Part shown: positions 22,499 to 33,031 of the stretch, one piece after another
How the letters are laid out: each line of letters starts with the position of its first letter
Numbering within the stretch: position 1 is the first letter of the stretch
DNA from: Blepharisma stoltei
Lineage: Eukaryota; Ciliophora; Heterotrichea; Heterotrichida; Blepharismidae
Reading direction: 5' to 3'
NCBI GenBank assembly: GCA_914767885.1
Contig: CAJZBQ010000032.1
Coordinates: 1-64,000 of the forward strand
DNA: 64,000 bases
Notes under the pieces: model-generated
What the model was told of the DNA's origin: nothing
Seen by the model: the letters and a program-made list of their open reading frames with translations, nothing else
Databases searched by the model: none
Translations under genes and position numbers: made by a program

Positions 22499-23124
22499 TT
22501 AATATTCGTGGCTTCTCCGATGAACAATCAACTGATTTCTTTGCTTAAATTTAGATCTTCATATTAGATACAAATAAAGGATATCATCGAAATTAGTTTT
22601 ACAATTAATCTTATCTAGCTATTCCACAAAGGCCTACCGCATAGTGTGGGAGGCCTTGGCACCTTAGATATGAGGAGACATAGGCTTTTACAGTTACAAA
22701 CTGAAGATGGAGGCTGTTAGGTGGAAAACGCTCAGGAGTCAAGCATAGAGATAAAACTCATCCCATGAAGTGTGGTGGATAGATGGCGCGGTCTAGGCCA
22801 CTATATAGAAAGATTCATGATTTCCGAACTCAGAGCAACAAGCGAAATTTTTGTGACATCACCAACTTAGAGCTAATAGTTCAAATTAATTATACATTCA
22901 GTGCGTCAAATACTTTTAAACATTAATTAGCTAATAATTAAGTATACTTAAGAAGCAAAGGGTTTAATCCTTGAGGTTTATGAACTCCTTCAATTTTTGG
23001 CTGCTTTTGAAGTATCTGAAGTACTTTTAGCGTGCCCTTTCTATAAGTCAGATGAATAATATTGAGATGCCTTCTGAGGTAAACCTGGTGATGCAATTTT
23101 TGCTGTATTATAACTACATGCAAT
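22499..23124 (-). pseudogene. C2H2 zinc-finger gene, decayed copy with insertion
   Basis: Two blocks, 22499-22580 and about 22950-23124, match the intact zinc-finger gene at 25267-25569 base for base with many substitutions. The finger residues are partly lost. Between them is an insertion of about 370 bp with a GC-rich core (about 22620-22860) ending GACATCACCAAC, similar to the 3' motif of the element at 28801. Approximate repeats (ACAAATAAAGG / GAAGCAAAGG) flank the insertion. Confidence 0.6.
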
Positions 23125-23233
23125 ATTTTCCAAAATATAATTATTTATTTAGGATTAGAACTAAATTCAATAATCAAAGGATTGATAAAAATTATAGGAG
23201 TGCATCACCATTGTGCTTTCTCTGGTATCTTCC

Positions 23234-23512
23234 TACTCCCTCTCTCCGTGAGCGTACTAAAAAATTTTGTTCAGTTTTTGCTTTTTTTTTAAAAATTTAA
23301 AAAAATTCCAGTTTATAGTAAAAACTAATTTAATTTCAAAATTTATGTTTTAAAATGCAAATTGTTTAAAATTAAACAGAATTAATAGAGATTTTATTAT
23401 AATAATTATCACCTATATATCAAATTTTTGTTTGCTCACGGAGGGTGGACTTTTGGGCAAAAATAAGGATTTTTCCAAATGGTTTTGTTCGCTCACGGAG
23501 GGGGGAGTTAGT
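23234..23512 (+). mobile_element. MITE B, copy 3
   Basis: Left end TACTCCCTCTCTCCGTGAGC, right end GTTCGCTCACGGAGGGGGG, standard B core in between, including an internal second end (GCTCACGGAGGGTGG near 23434). It directly follows the decayed zinc-finger copy. Confidence 0.8.
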
Positions 23513-23629
23513 AAAGTTATTTGATAAATAATGAAGATTATTGAAATCATAGCTTCGCAATGAATGGTAGATTTTTTCAAAAATCACTAGAAATTAATCT
23601 AATTAAACCTGGAACTTTTTTATGATAAA

Positions 23630-24000
23630 AGATGGAAAAATAAAATTTGAATTAGAATAAAATGGATATTCAAGAGCGGTTAAATCAAAAAGACCAATAG
23701 ATATTGATAGTTTGTCTAGATAGATAGTTTAGCAATACAAAGGTGAGATTATCTGTATGTTTAAAGTCCCCGTTTCATTATTTAACTGGCTTTTAACTGA
23801 AAATCAAGAAATATACACAGATATAGTTGCGATTTGTGAAGGTTCTTTGATCGGTATGTCGAAATTTTTTATTTGAATTAAGTTAACTAGTCTGAAGAAA
23901 TTAAGCATCCCTATATAAACCATTTTTTTACCTTTAATTCAGAAAGATACAAAAAATGCGTATTGAAAGAAGAAAATATATTTATCTAAAATTCTTAAAT
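23630..24000 (+). pseudogene. Unidentified decayed gene, copy 1
   Basis: This block resembles 25740-26330: shared phrases GGATATTCAAGA, GGTTAAATCAAAAA and, at the end, GCATCCCTATATAAACCATT. Both copies are full of stops. Conceptual pieces such as NGYSRAVKSKRP and NYASLYKPFFY (second copy) suggest a former protein, which I cannot name. Confidence 0.35.
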
Positions 24001-24184
24001 TAGCACTTTTATTTTCTCTCCTCCTCCTTAAAGCTAATAAAATTAATTTATTGAGCTAATTGATTGAGTCCAAATAACTTAAATCAATTTTAGCATTAAA
24101 TTGAAGGAAAATTACCCCTATTAACCTTGTAAACACATTATATAGCAAATAGAAATTTTAGGATAAGTCGATATATATTATTAA

Positions 24185-24380
24185 GCTTTACCTAAGTTTC
24201 TCTAGATTTAGCAGTTATAAAAGTTTAGTCAGTAGTTCAGCTAAAATCAGATCTGGTGGTTAATGGAAAAGAATGTCGAAGATTTTTATAGAATTGCCGA
24301 TTTAAAAGAAAAATTTTTACATGCAGATATATTGAGGCGAAAAGATAAGCTTTATATTTTATTGCAACATAATAATTAAA
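24185..24380 (+). pseudogene. PDZ-domain fragment, second, decayed copy
   Basis: Aligned to 21616-21849 over its length (TTAGCAGTTATAAAAGTTTA, then GAAGATTTTTATAGAATTGC), with frameshifts and stops. Part of a segmental duplication that also includes the zinc-finger gene downstream. Confidence 0.55.
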
Positions 24381-24746
24381 GCATTTTTATCGAAATATTT
24401 TTGGTATTGTGATTATATAAAATATTTTTTAATTTTATTGGAATTTTAAATTGATTTTTAAATATATTGAGAAAAGCAGAAAAAATAAAAACATTTTATT
24501 GTAATAATTTAGATTTTACAGACATAAAGTGCGAATCTGTTGTGAGCATTTCATTAGGATCAGTATATTGCATTGGGCTAAATGTATCACAGGATGCTTA
24601 TTATTTTCAAACATTTTAAATTAATTGCATTAAAATAGATAGTTCTTTAAAATATAATTATAAAAGCTCTGATTTAATTCAAATTATTATAAAATAAAGT
24701 TAATATTATTATAGACATTAGGATGACTATTGTTAATTAGCATTTA

Positions 24747-25023
24747 GCCTATTTCTACCGCTCTTTATCAAGTTCCGGAGCTCTCAATCAATCACGTGGA
24801 ATCGCTTGCCCGATCAGCAGACGGATTATTTTCTTCACTTTATATTTTAGTCCTATTAGGGTTGATTGTGTTTCTATTTATAAAATATTTAATTTCTAAA
24901 TATTTATTTAAACTCAACTCTTTTGCGCCAAGTTCTCTTTTTCCAATTCCCAAAATTCTCTTTTTCCAATTTCCCAAAATTAATTTCTGCTTTTCATCTA
25001 GCATATTTTTCATGAGTTTCTAA
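24747..25023 (+). pseudogene. Hydrophobic open stretch, possible gene fragment
   Basis: A frame reads PISTALYQVPELSINHVESL, then ARSADGLFSSLYILVLLGLI and a long hydrophobic helix, ending at 25023. There is no ATG in a sensible place. It may be the tail of a membrane protein gene, but it has no recognisable family and could be chance in AT-rich DNA. Confidence 0.25.
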
Positions 25024-25266
25024 AACTTCTACATCTATTAGTATATTTTTAGGTCATAAAGCCCTTCTTCTTATATTTTTTTCTTCTTTTATTTATTAGC
25101 CCCATTCGCATAACTAGCTCATCAATTAATTTAAGCAACATATTTTAAAGAAGTCGGAGAATGATTGCTTACAAGCTCTATTATTAGTGTAGTTAAATAT
25201 CTAAATCCTTATAAACGTTAGATAAATGCTGATCTTATATGAAAGATTATTATACGACCTTTTACC

Positions 25267-25569
25267 TTAGTCCTCAAGAAACTCATCTTGGTGGCTTCTT
25301 CGATGAACAGTCAGCTGACTTGTTTGCCTAAATTTAGTCCTGCATATTGGACACACAAAGGGCTTAATCCCTGAGTGGATATGCATATGCTCCTTCAAGT
25401 TTTGACTACTTGCGAAGCATCTTAAGCACTTTTGGCAGGCGTGCTTTTTATTAGTCAGATGAACGATATTTACGTGTCTTCTGAGGTTAAACTTGGTGCT
25501 GTAATTTTTGTTGCATCCTGGGTACATGCAGCAGTACATTGTCACAACGTTTTCTGTGATCCCTTCCAT
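25267..25569 (-). CDS. Small three-finger C2H2 zinc-finger protein
   Basis: 100 aa from ATG 25569. Three fingers: C-x4-C...H-x4-H (CMYPGCNKNYS...RRHVNIVH), C-x2-C...H-x3-H (CQKCLRCF...EHMHIH) and C-x2-C...H-x3-H (CPICRTKFRQ...HRRSH). Linkers are close to the TGEKP type (SGIKPFVC). It is a likely nucleic-acid-binding protein. No other domain is present. The decayed paralogue at 22499-23124 shows it was duplicated with the PDZ fragment. The complete fingers argue that this copy is still under selection. Confidence 0.75.
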   Translation of the reverse strand: MEGITENVVTMYCCMYPGCNKNYSTKFNLRRHVNIVHLTNKKHACQKCLRCFASSQNLKEHMHIHSGIKPFVCPICRTKFRQTSQLTVHRRSHQDEFLED

Positions 25570-25739
25570 AGTAAAATTATATTGCGATTAATGAATATAA
25601 ATAATTGATAGACTATTGAAATTATTGTTTTCATGATGGGTGAATAAATTATTTTCTGGTGGGTTTTTCAGAAATTTAAATTACTGATTCACTTGAAAAT
25701 TAATATAATTTGGCTTGGCTCGAAAATGGACTGTTTTTT

Positions 25740-26330
25740 TTTGGTGGTTAGATAAAGATGAAGAATTTAAATTTTGACTCGGAATGGATTGGATATTCAA
25801 GAATGGCTAAATCAAAAAATACTAAAGAACTTTGATAAATTGGTTTTCAGAGAGAAATTGAGTGGAGCTTATTAATATAAAAGATATTTAAAAATTTGTC
25901 TGATGAAGGATTATTGACTTCTAAAGGGATAAAAAAACATTATGAAAAAACTATAATTACTTTTGATGCCGCAAAGGAAAACATTCATATAGAAGGCTAA
26001 CCCTTTTATCTCCTTAGATTTTTGAATTAATTCTTTCAAGCTCTTATATAGGCTTTTGAAACTGAATTAAATTTGGCTATAAAAACAAAGAAATTACACA
26101 GATATGATCATTAATTGAAAAGACTCTTTTAGCAGTATTGTCAAAATTTTTATTGAGCTTGGCATTCAGCTAGGCCGAGAAAATTATGCATCCCTATATA
26201 AACCATTTTTTTATTTGCCTTTAAGGATTGAGAAGGAGATATTAAAATGTCTAATAGTAAAGACCAGCTTACAGTTATTTTGCTTTATATTACTCAAAAA
26301 TTGCAAAGATAAATTTGGTTTAAAACTTAG
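25740..26330 (+). pseudogene. Unidentified decayed gene, copy 2
   Basis: Paralogous to 23630-24000 and longer. Open pieces include NFDSEWIGYSRMAKSK at the start and ELGIQLGRENYASLYKPFFY near the end, separated by stops. It follows the zinc-finger gene, as copy 1 follows the decayed finger copy, so it is part of the same tandem block duplication. Confidence 0.35.
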
Positions 26331-27812
26331 CAGATGATTAAATGTACTCTAAACTTTTTGCAGCAAATTTTAGTTACTTGATTTACTAATTGTATATCAT
26401 AAGACCTAAATTTCAGGAGTTTTCCTGAAATATCTAACAAGATTGTAAAGATTCCTTGAAAGTATTGAAATTATAAATTAACTGAGCAAAATCTATTTAT
26501 CTATCTGTATGCTTTATGTTTGTGATAACTATTAAGCTTTATTTTTCCTTCTCATCAGAGCCTCTTCAAGTTAGCCTTAAATAAGAGTAGATTGAAAAAA
26601 TTGCGGCATGAGAAAAAGATTTAAAAACTTAAGAAACTCGAAATCTTAATAACTAGCATTGAAGACATACACTAATTACAGTCAGGGTATCTTTTTGAGA
26701 CTTTTTCCTAAGTTTCGATTTTTTTCTCATTGTTATCAACTCAGAAATTTTTAAAATTTTTTATTAAGTAATATTTTGAAGGTTTTGTGTGAAACACATA
26801 AAAAGCATTAATTTAATATAGATGAATTGAAAATATATCACAGTTGGCATATAAAAAATTCCTTGTTACATCTAAAATTATCTTACTCTTACTATTATTC
26901 AATTATTGATACTTTTAGCTGATTATGATAAATAAGATTGGATCTTTCTCCAATGCCTTAAGAAACTCAAAGCATTTAACTTATATATTGATTTGGCTAT
27001 AAAATATCTACCCTACTCATCCATTGGTGTATTCATGCTATGCTTTTACCGAGAGAAATTTTATTAATTTATTAGGTTATTTTAATTAAGCTATTGCATT
27101 AGTTAGTTGCTTATTTAAAATCATTCAAAATATACAGTCAAAGTTTAAATATCATATAAAAATTAAGTTCATCGTTGAGCAGGAAAAAATCTCTTATTTT
27201 TAAATTATTTAACTTCCGTTAATCTAGATTCTTTATATGCAATAAGAAATAAAATATTAAAATCCAAATGAATAGGGTGTTTAATAGCTTTTTTATGCCA
27301 AAAAATAATTTAGTTTATAATTTAGCACATATATATACTCGCGAGCTGAAATAAATTTTGATTTGTCCATATGCTACTAACTTCCTCAATCCTTGGTCGA
27401 GTTATTTAAAATTTCTCGAAAATAAGGAAAAATAACTGCTATATATTAGTTGAAAGGTTTTCATCTGGCCAAGTTGAAAAAATTGAAATAATTAATATTA
27501 GAGTTATTACATTATAATTGGTGTTAAACAATTCTGTTATATTTGCTTATTTATTGTATACTCTATGCTATATTAGAAAATTTTTAATAAATAATTAATT
27601 TTTTTTCGAAAATATCTAAATCCAATCTTTATTTGAGCGATGATTGGTCATTTAATTAAAGATGGGGGAATAAGCATTTATTTAGCACTAATATCTAAAT
27701 TCACTTACTAAATATGAATTATTCAATAAGTGCCTTAATCTCTAAATTTTCAGAATATTTACATTTTTCTTATGCTATAAATTTAAAAAACTATAAATAT
27801 GAAGAAATTTAA
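26331..27812. other. Gene-free AT-rich region
   Basis: No frame longer than chance, no family repeat and no RNA gene that I can recognise. Base composition is strongly AT-rich. It marks the transition from the decayed subtelomeric zone to the conserved gene run. Confidence 0.5.
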
Positions 27813-28777
27813 TTATAATTCATTTCCAAGCCTCTGCAGTTTATTAGTAAAGGATGGCCCTGAAAAATCTTGTGCAAAGTGAAAAGGGTTAGAAATTGTC
27901 CTTGTATACAGCACTTCAATTTTTTGCATAAACCCTTTTATTTTCTCATCATTTCTTTGCTCGTAATTTTCTTTAAGAACAGCAATAAATTTAACCCCTG
28001 TGTAACTTATCCAGCCATATAATGCATAATCTCCTTCTCCTAAAAGCGCAGGACCTAAGTAGCCTAAGTAATTTTTATTGTATTCTCCACTTTCTTTAAT
28101 TTCGTTGATTTTTCTATCTTAAACTAAATTATTCGGTTTTTATATAATGTCAAGTACCTCAAAAAAACTAGGCCGAGCTAATGATTTATGGACAATTGGC
28201 TACTTAAAATCGCGCACCATATTGGCAGATATCAAAGGAAGATTGCCAGTCCAGCTGAGCATCTCGCAGCTCGGCTCCTGTGCGTATTTCGCTTAAAGGC
28301 CACCTTCCTTGGGATGCTAAGCGAATAAACCCTAAGCTCTCCAAGTAACAAAAGAATCAAGTCAGGAGGCTGTGCACCCCTAGTTATTTACCTGATATAT
28401 ATAAAATTCGCTTTAATAACCCCATAAGCAGGTGAATTTGTCGATGAAATTCGAATTTGGTATAAATTTTGGTCGGACAAAATTGCAATTTTAGAAGGCA
28501 ATTCACACTCTTATGGACTATTCATAGGAATTTAGTATATCTGAATGGATTCTCTTGGAAAAACTGTACCTAATAATAAATGAACTGAGGAGAAAATTTC
28601 GCTAGGAAAAATTGAAATATACCATTTTATTATTATGCTGATTTTTCTATCAATTATGTCCAAAGAAGAATGAACTACAAAGTGCATTGTAATTTCTTTA
28701 TTATTGCGAAAATCTTGAAGAACTATTGGCCTATTATCCTTTCCAATTACTGCAACAAATGCCAATAGTTTGTTCAT
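27813..28777 (-). CDS. TRAPPC2L: TRAPP complex subunit, TRAPPC2L
   Basis: ATG 28777: MNKLLAFVAVIGKDNRPI... HFVVHSSLDIIDRKI, the sedlin/longin-fold N-terminus of TRAPPC2L. The frame derails into a 533-bp insertion bounded by GATAGAAAAATCA (minus strand; 28106-28118 and 28639-28651 on plus). Rejoining through one repeat gives DIIDRKINEIKESGEYNK, then LGPALLGEGDYALYGWISYT, ISNPFHFAQD and a TAA stop at 27813. The protein is 143 aa, close to the family length of about 140. It is a core subunit of the TRAPP tethering/Rab1-GEF complexes at the Golgi. Without excision the gene would be truncated at mid-length. The match across the junction to the family pattern (YG.....VKF) is strong. Confidence 0.85.
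28106..28651. mobile_element. GC-rich IES / insertion in TRAPPC2L with 13-bp direct repeats
   Basis: Perfect TGATTTTTCTATC repeats flank 520 bp. The core at about 28190-28380 is much GC-richer than the edges. It contains no coding sequence. It interrupts a conserved longin-domain helix and must be absent from the functional gene. Confidence 0.75.
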
Positions 28778-28800
28778 TTTTCTATTATAATTTCTTTACG

Positions 28801-29198
28801 AATTTATTTGGAAAGGCCAAGAATTAAATGACTATAAGCCGCCTAGTCACTGATCGAACTACATTGACATAAGGAAAAGTGCCTACGATAGATGCTTATA
28901 GACAAGAGTGAGGCCCAACTTAAGCTCTACCCTCTTGACTTATTAGTGAGACTTACCTAACCTAAGGATTTAGCTCCTGACCCTCTGTCACACGTCCCGA
29001 CAGTCCTGATAGATGAAGACTATGTGAGAGGTAAAACCTGTCTAGCCTATTTGGCAGGTACAGGAAAACCAAGGGGAAGAAATCAAACTTCCCTCTTACC
29101 CAAGCCCAAAAGTTTATTCAGCACATTTGGATGCGCCCCTCCAGCTCCATAGGAATGCACCTCTAAGTCTAACTTCTGTCAACGTCACCAATTTATTT
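28801..29198 (+). mobile_element. GC-rich element Y with 9-bp target repeats (intergenic)
   Basis: AATTTATTT at 28801-28809 and 29190-29198 bound 380 bp of GC-rich, non-coding DNA that ends CAACGTCACC. The last 35 bp resemble the minus-strand end of the GC core in the TPR-gene insertion (AGTCCAAGTT...CAACGTCACCA). It lies just upstream of TRAPPC2L. Confidence 0.65.
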
Positions 29199-29418
29199 TT
29201 TTATTTGCAAAAGATCATTGATAATTTAAGGTCTAATTAATATAAAGATTATGTCTTAAAAATTTATCTTGTATTTCTTGCTATAAATTATATTTTTAAA
29301 AAATGTGAGGACTAGAGCATATAGATATTGTTTTATTTAAGAAGATTATTATTACCTAAAATTCGCAAATAAATTATTCAGATTTATAATTTGCAGATTT
29401 TCCTTATTCAATTAAATA

Positions 29419-30548
29419 TTACAACTCATCATTATCTGACATCATATCAAAAGGATCTTCACCTTTTGCAATTGGCACTCTTGGTGAGGTGCTATCAAAA
29501 TTTCATATTGGAACTTTTAAATTTCTTGGATGCTTCTGCTCTTCTGCATTGCCCTCAGAACTTGATTCTCTAGAAGATGCTATTACTGAGCTCATTAGAA
29601 TATCCCTTACATACTCAACTCCTTTTGAATTAAAAAAAAACTTTTTCTTCAATAAATCATCAGCATTAGGTCTTCTTTGCGAATCCAATGCTAAATTTCC
29701 CCTTTTTTCAAAAAAATTTATATGCACAGTGCCTTATAATAAAATCACTATTATAAGTTTATTTTTTTTTAAAAAAAATGTTTATAAAAAAGTAAGCACA
29801 AATTGACCACTTCTTTTAATAACTGATCACAGTTTGTTTTTTTATCTAAAATTGGAGGGGTTTTATGAGTAATCATCATCATAACCTTTAAAGGAGGATA
29901 ATCTCTATAAGGTGGCTTTCCTTTAATAATCTCCAAAGCAAGAATTCCAAAGCTTCATATATCGGATTTAATAGTGCTCGGAGCATTATTAATCACTTCT
30001 GGTGCAGTCCAGCAAGGGCTTCCATAATTCCCAGTTAACGTCACAATTTCTTTTATCCTCGAAACTATCCCATAATCTGACAAAATTACTTTTCCTTCTT
30101 GATTTATAAAAATATTGCTGGATTTTATATCTCTATGCACTTTATTATGCTGATGAAAATACATCAAAGTGATAAGGATATCTCTTAATATTGAAGCAAT
30201 AAGAATTTCATCTGAAAATCCTGTAGGCGCTTGAGTTTTTAAGAGGCTTTCTAAATTTCATTGAAGTAATGGCATAATTATTCATAGGATTTTGTCTGTG
30301 AGAAAGCAGTTGTGATAGCTTGCAATGGAAGGATGATAAATTGGCCGCATTGTTTGGATTTCTTTACGGATGTCTTCTATATTGAGATTGGAGTATTGGT
30401 CAAGATTTACCACTTTTATTGCAACCTTGGAGCCGATATTTAAACCTTCTGTGACTGTGGCTGAGTAGACTATTCCTAAAGAGCCTGCGCCTATAGTGGA
30501 TTCGATTCTATAGCCTAATTCTGAGCTTGGCCACTCTTCTGTGTGCAT
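29419..30548 (-). CDS. Ste20-like protein kinase
   Basis: ATG 30548, 351 aa after removal of a 74-bp IES. Glycine loop GAGSLG, VAIKVV lysine, catalytic HRDIKSSN, metal-binding DYG in place of DFG, activation-loop GSPCWTAPEV, and TGA-Trp in DI-W-SFGILALEII. The C-lobe ends with the RRPNADDLLKKKFF signature, followed by a short acidic tail (DPFDMMSDNDEL, TAA 29419-29421). The GxPCWxAPE form is typical of the STE20 group (SPAK/OSR1-like), but there is no C-terminal CCT domain. It should be active, because DYG keeps the aspartate. It sits in a tight same-strand gene array. Confidence 0.85.
29721..29794 (-). other. IES, 74 bp, in the kinase gene
   Basis: TA-bounded. Joining AATTTGTGCTTA to AATTTTTTTGAA restores the reading EVVNLC-L-NFFEKRGNLALD and makes the two kinase frames continuous (length is 2 mod 3, exactly the frame offset between them). 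Confidence 0.7.
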
Positions 30549-30625
30549 TTTAGATTTAAAAAAATAATCAGAAAATTAATAAAAAATACGAATTACTATT
30601 CAAAAATGTAATTAATTACCAAAAT

Positions 30626-31018
30626 TTAAAAAATTGAACACTCTAGACAAGTAGGATTCATATTTATTGTGTTGTTTTTCCTTGTCTTCATTAATTCAAC
30701 TTCATTTTTTACATTTACTATGTCAAGTTCTTGCTCCTTTAATTTCTTCAATAATTCATTTATCACAACTCTATCAGACACCTTACTAGCATTCCCATTA
30801 TTTCTCGTATTAGCCTTCTCAGCAAAAATCTTTGAATGCAAATTTTTATATTCCCTTTTTAATTGTTCAATATTTTCTTTACAGTTTTTAATTTCCTCAA
30901 TTATTTTTTCTTTTTCTTGGGTAATTTCCTTTCTTTTCTGGCTTTCTTCGTTAATTATTCCTTCGATCTCGTTTTTATATTGTGATTTGATATACCTAAT
31001 TATAATGAATAATAGCAT
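30626..31018 (-). CDS. Small coiled-coil protein with CaaX-like tail
   Basis: 130 aa. The N-terminus MLLFIIIRYI is hydrophobic. Residues about 15-115 form a continuous charged coiled coil (EITQEKEKIIEEIKNCKENI...). The end is TCLECSIF, and CSIF fits a CaaX prenylation signal. Family unknown. The start is the first ATG of the frame; the upstream side is only 48 bp from the FYVE gene stop. It could be a membrane-anchored tether. Low certainty on the exact N-terminus. Confidence 0.55.
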   Translation of the reverse strand: MLLFIIIRYIKSQYKNEIEGIINEESQKRKEITQEKEKIIEEIKNCKENIEQLKREYKNLHSKIFAEKANTRNNGNASKVSDRVVINELLKKLKEQELDIVNVKNEVELMKTRKNNTINMNPTCLECSIF

Positions 31019-31065
31019 ACCTATTGGTAGTCATTATTATATTTCATATAATAAATAGGATAAGG

Positions 31066-31431
31066 TTAACAATTAGGGACGTCTTTATTAATCCTAGCCA
31101 TATTTTTCCGTAGAAAATATCAGTAGCATTTCACACAAATTCGTTGCAAATCATGAGTTTCAGGATGAAGTGCTATTAAGCAGGAGCACGCAGAGCAAAA
31201 GGCATTAAAGCAAAATCGACTAAATAAAGCTTACCAAACGTGAAGTTTTTCAATTAATGCGGCATTTCTTCGTATATGTGTTTTACAGTGATTGCATTTA
31301 CTTTGAGATTTCCATGCATTTTCATTCAAATTTGGTAATAGCTCTTTTACTCGAAGAATTTCTACCGAAGGGGCTGTAAAAGAAGCGACACCTTTATGCA
31401 GATAATCATAATCAGATAAAGAATTATCCAT
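31066..31431 (-). CDS. Small FYVE-type zinc-finger protein
   Basis: Two exons joined over a 15-nt intron (31220-31234, gtaagctttatttag). 116 aa, stop TAA 31066-31068. Eight Cys ligands in FYVE order: CNHC ... VCRFC...FCSAC ... ICVKC, with Trp before the first pair (NAWKSQSKC) and the RICVKCYW end. The usual basic R(R/K)HHCR motif is altered to EKLHVCRF, so phosphoinositide binding is uncertain. It starts 17 bp downstream of the VPS9 gene on the same strand. Both families act on early endosomes, which suggests a shared role. Confidence 0.75.
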
Positions 31432-31448
31432 AGTTATTATAAAATTAG

Positions 31449-32705
31449 CTATTCAAAAAAGCCTTCTTGGTTTTCTAGCATTTCGATTTGTTGGATACAG
31501 GCTTCAAGAGTTATTACATAATAACCCATAGAACCATTTTGCATTTCTTTTCTGCCAAAATCGTAAATCATTTTTACGTGGCCTCTTAAATTTTTAATTT
31601 TCGCTTTTAAAACCACATACATGAAAATGCTTAAAATTTGGTCTGAGTCAATAATTAAGTCATCTTGAGTTGTTTCGTCGTTTTCTTTTCATATAAAGTC
31701 TATACAATTGCAGATTTCTACAGCTGCTTTTGTAATGACATTGAGTTTTTCTATTGGGGAGTTCACTTTTTCTATGTCTCGCAGTTTGTCTATAGAAGCT
31801 CCATAAGCATTTTCTAAGTGTAAATCCAATTGAAATAGCTCTTTAATTCCAAAATCCTTGCACTTCAAATATTGGAATTTTTCAATGTTTTGTTGGTATT
31901 TGGATTCCTCACATTTATACATTTCTAAATAAGTGTTCAATGCAGTCTCATGAATTTTATTAGAAATTGTGTAGGTAAGAATTAAATCTGAAATGTCACC
32001 ATCTTTTTTTTTGATTAAATCTCTCACGATTCCTCCGTAGTAATTAAGCAGAGTTTGGAGAGCTAATTGTACAAAATCATTAATTTCGTCTATGATTGGC
32101 TTTATATGCTTTATTTGTATCATTATTTTTACTATATTTTAAGCAATAGCCTATTTTTTATGTAAAAATTACATTTATTTAGAGTTTTGTAATATTTATT
32201 ATAATAACACTGAATATCATATTTTGGAAAATCTTGCTTATCAAAAGAGTCAGTAAATTTAAAAATCATTGCTGAGATAAAATGGTCTTCTGTATGTGAC
32301 AAGTGGGTTTTTATAAAATCCAACAGTGAATCTACTTGAAAAGTGCTTGGCAAAGGAAGTTTAAAATTAGTCACAGTTTTGTCAGGAAGAGGTATATTAG
32401 ACTTATAGCTGTGTAGATAATTGTATCAAATTACGTTTGATCTCCATTTGAGATCAGCTCTTTTTCAAGATTTACAAAGATAAACCAGTTCTTGAGGCCA
32501 TAAAGCTTCTGGAAATTTTTCTTGTAGACTTTTTAATTCACGGATCATATGTTTGAGCCAGTTCTAAATAGAAATTTACTTTAAAATTATAAGTATTGAT
32601 GGCTAATTGGTGCTTTTTTAAATAAAGTTCTTTCTGCTTCCTAATAATTTTGAAATACCGTCGTCTTGTTTTTTCTTTTCTATCTATGCTGCATTGGGCT
32701 CCCAT
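31449..32705 (-). CDS. VPS9-domain protein (Rab5-type GEF)
   Basis: ATG 32705, MGAQCSIDRKEK, a good N-myristoylation/palmitoylation context. A 16-nt intron at 32564-32579 joins TYNFK to NWLKHMIRELKSLQEKF. The C-terminal half has the helical VPS9 core (IIDSDQILSIFMYVVLKAKI, GYYVITLEACIQQIEML) and ends EGFFE, TAG 31449-31451. One frame discontinuity remains between about 32124 and 32160 (offset 2 mod 3). A short TA-bounded IES or a base error is likely, but I could not fix its borders. VPS9 domains exchange GDP for GTP on Rab5-family GTPases at endosomes. Confidence 0.75.
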
Positions 32706-33031
32706 ATTCAGTTCTTTTTATAATAAACTCCACAAATAGTAATAATTAAACCATTTTAACAAATAGAAAAATTAAAAACAGGAGAAAATTTTAACCTATT
32801 TTTAGTAGAAATTAGTATCTTATATATATAATTAAATAATTCTATATTTTTATTTATATAGAAATCTCAAAAATGCAAATATAATTTATCCATATTTGAT
32901 GATTTATTTTCTATTTATAAATTTCCCTTATTAATTTATATCAGCTTAAAAGAATATACACATTCCTACTGGTTGCCATTATAAATGTTTTCATTCATTA
33001 TAAATAGGTATAAATTTTCTTTCAAAGCATT

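Noticed and set aside
24747-25023. Complete small membrane protein
   Set aside because: The only starts are non-ATG and the hydrophobic run is typical of AT-rich translation. Kept only as a weak fragment call.
28532-28777. TRAPPC2L as an 81-aa protein ending inside the insertion
   Set aside because: The tail after DIIDRKI is insertion sequence. The true continuation lies beyond the GATAGAAAAATCA repeat.
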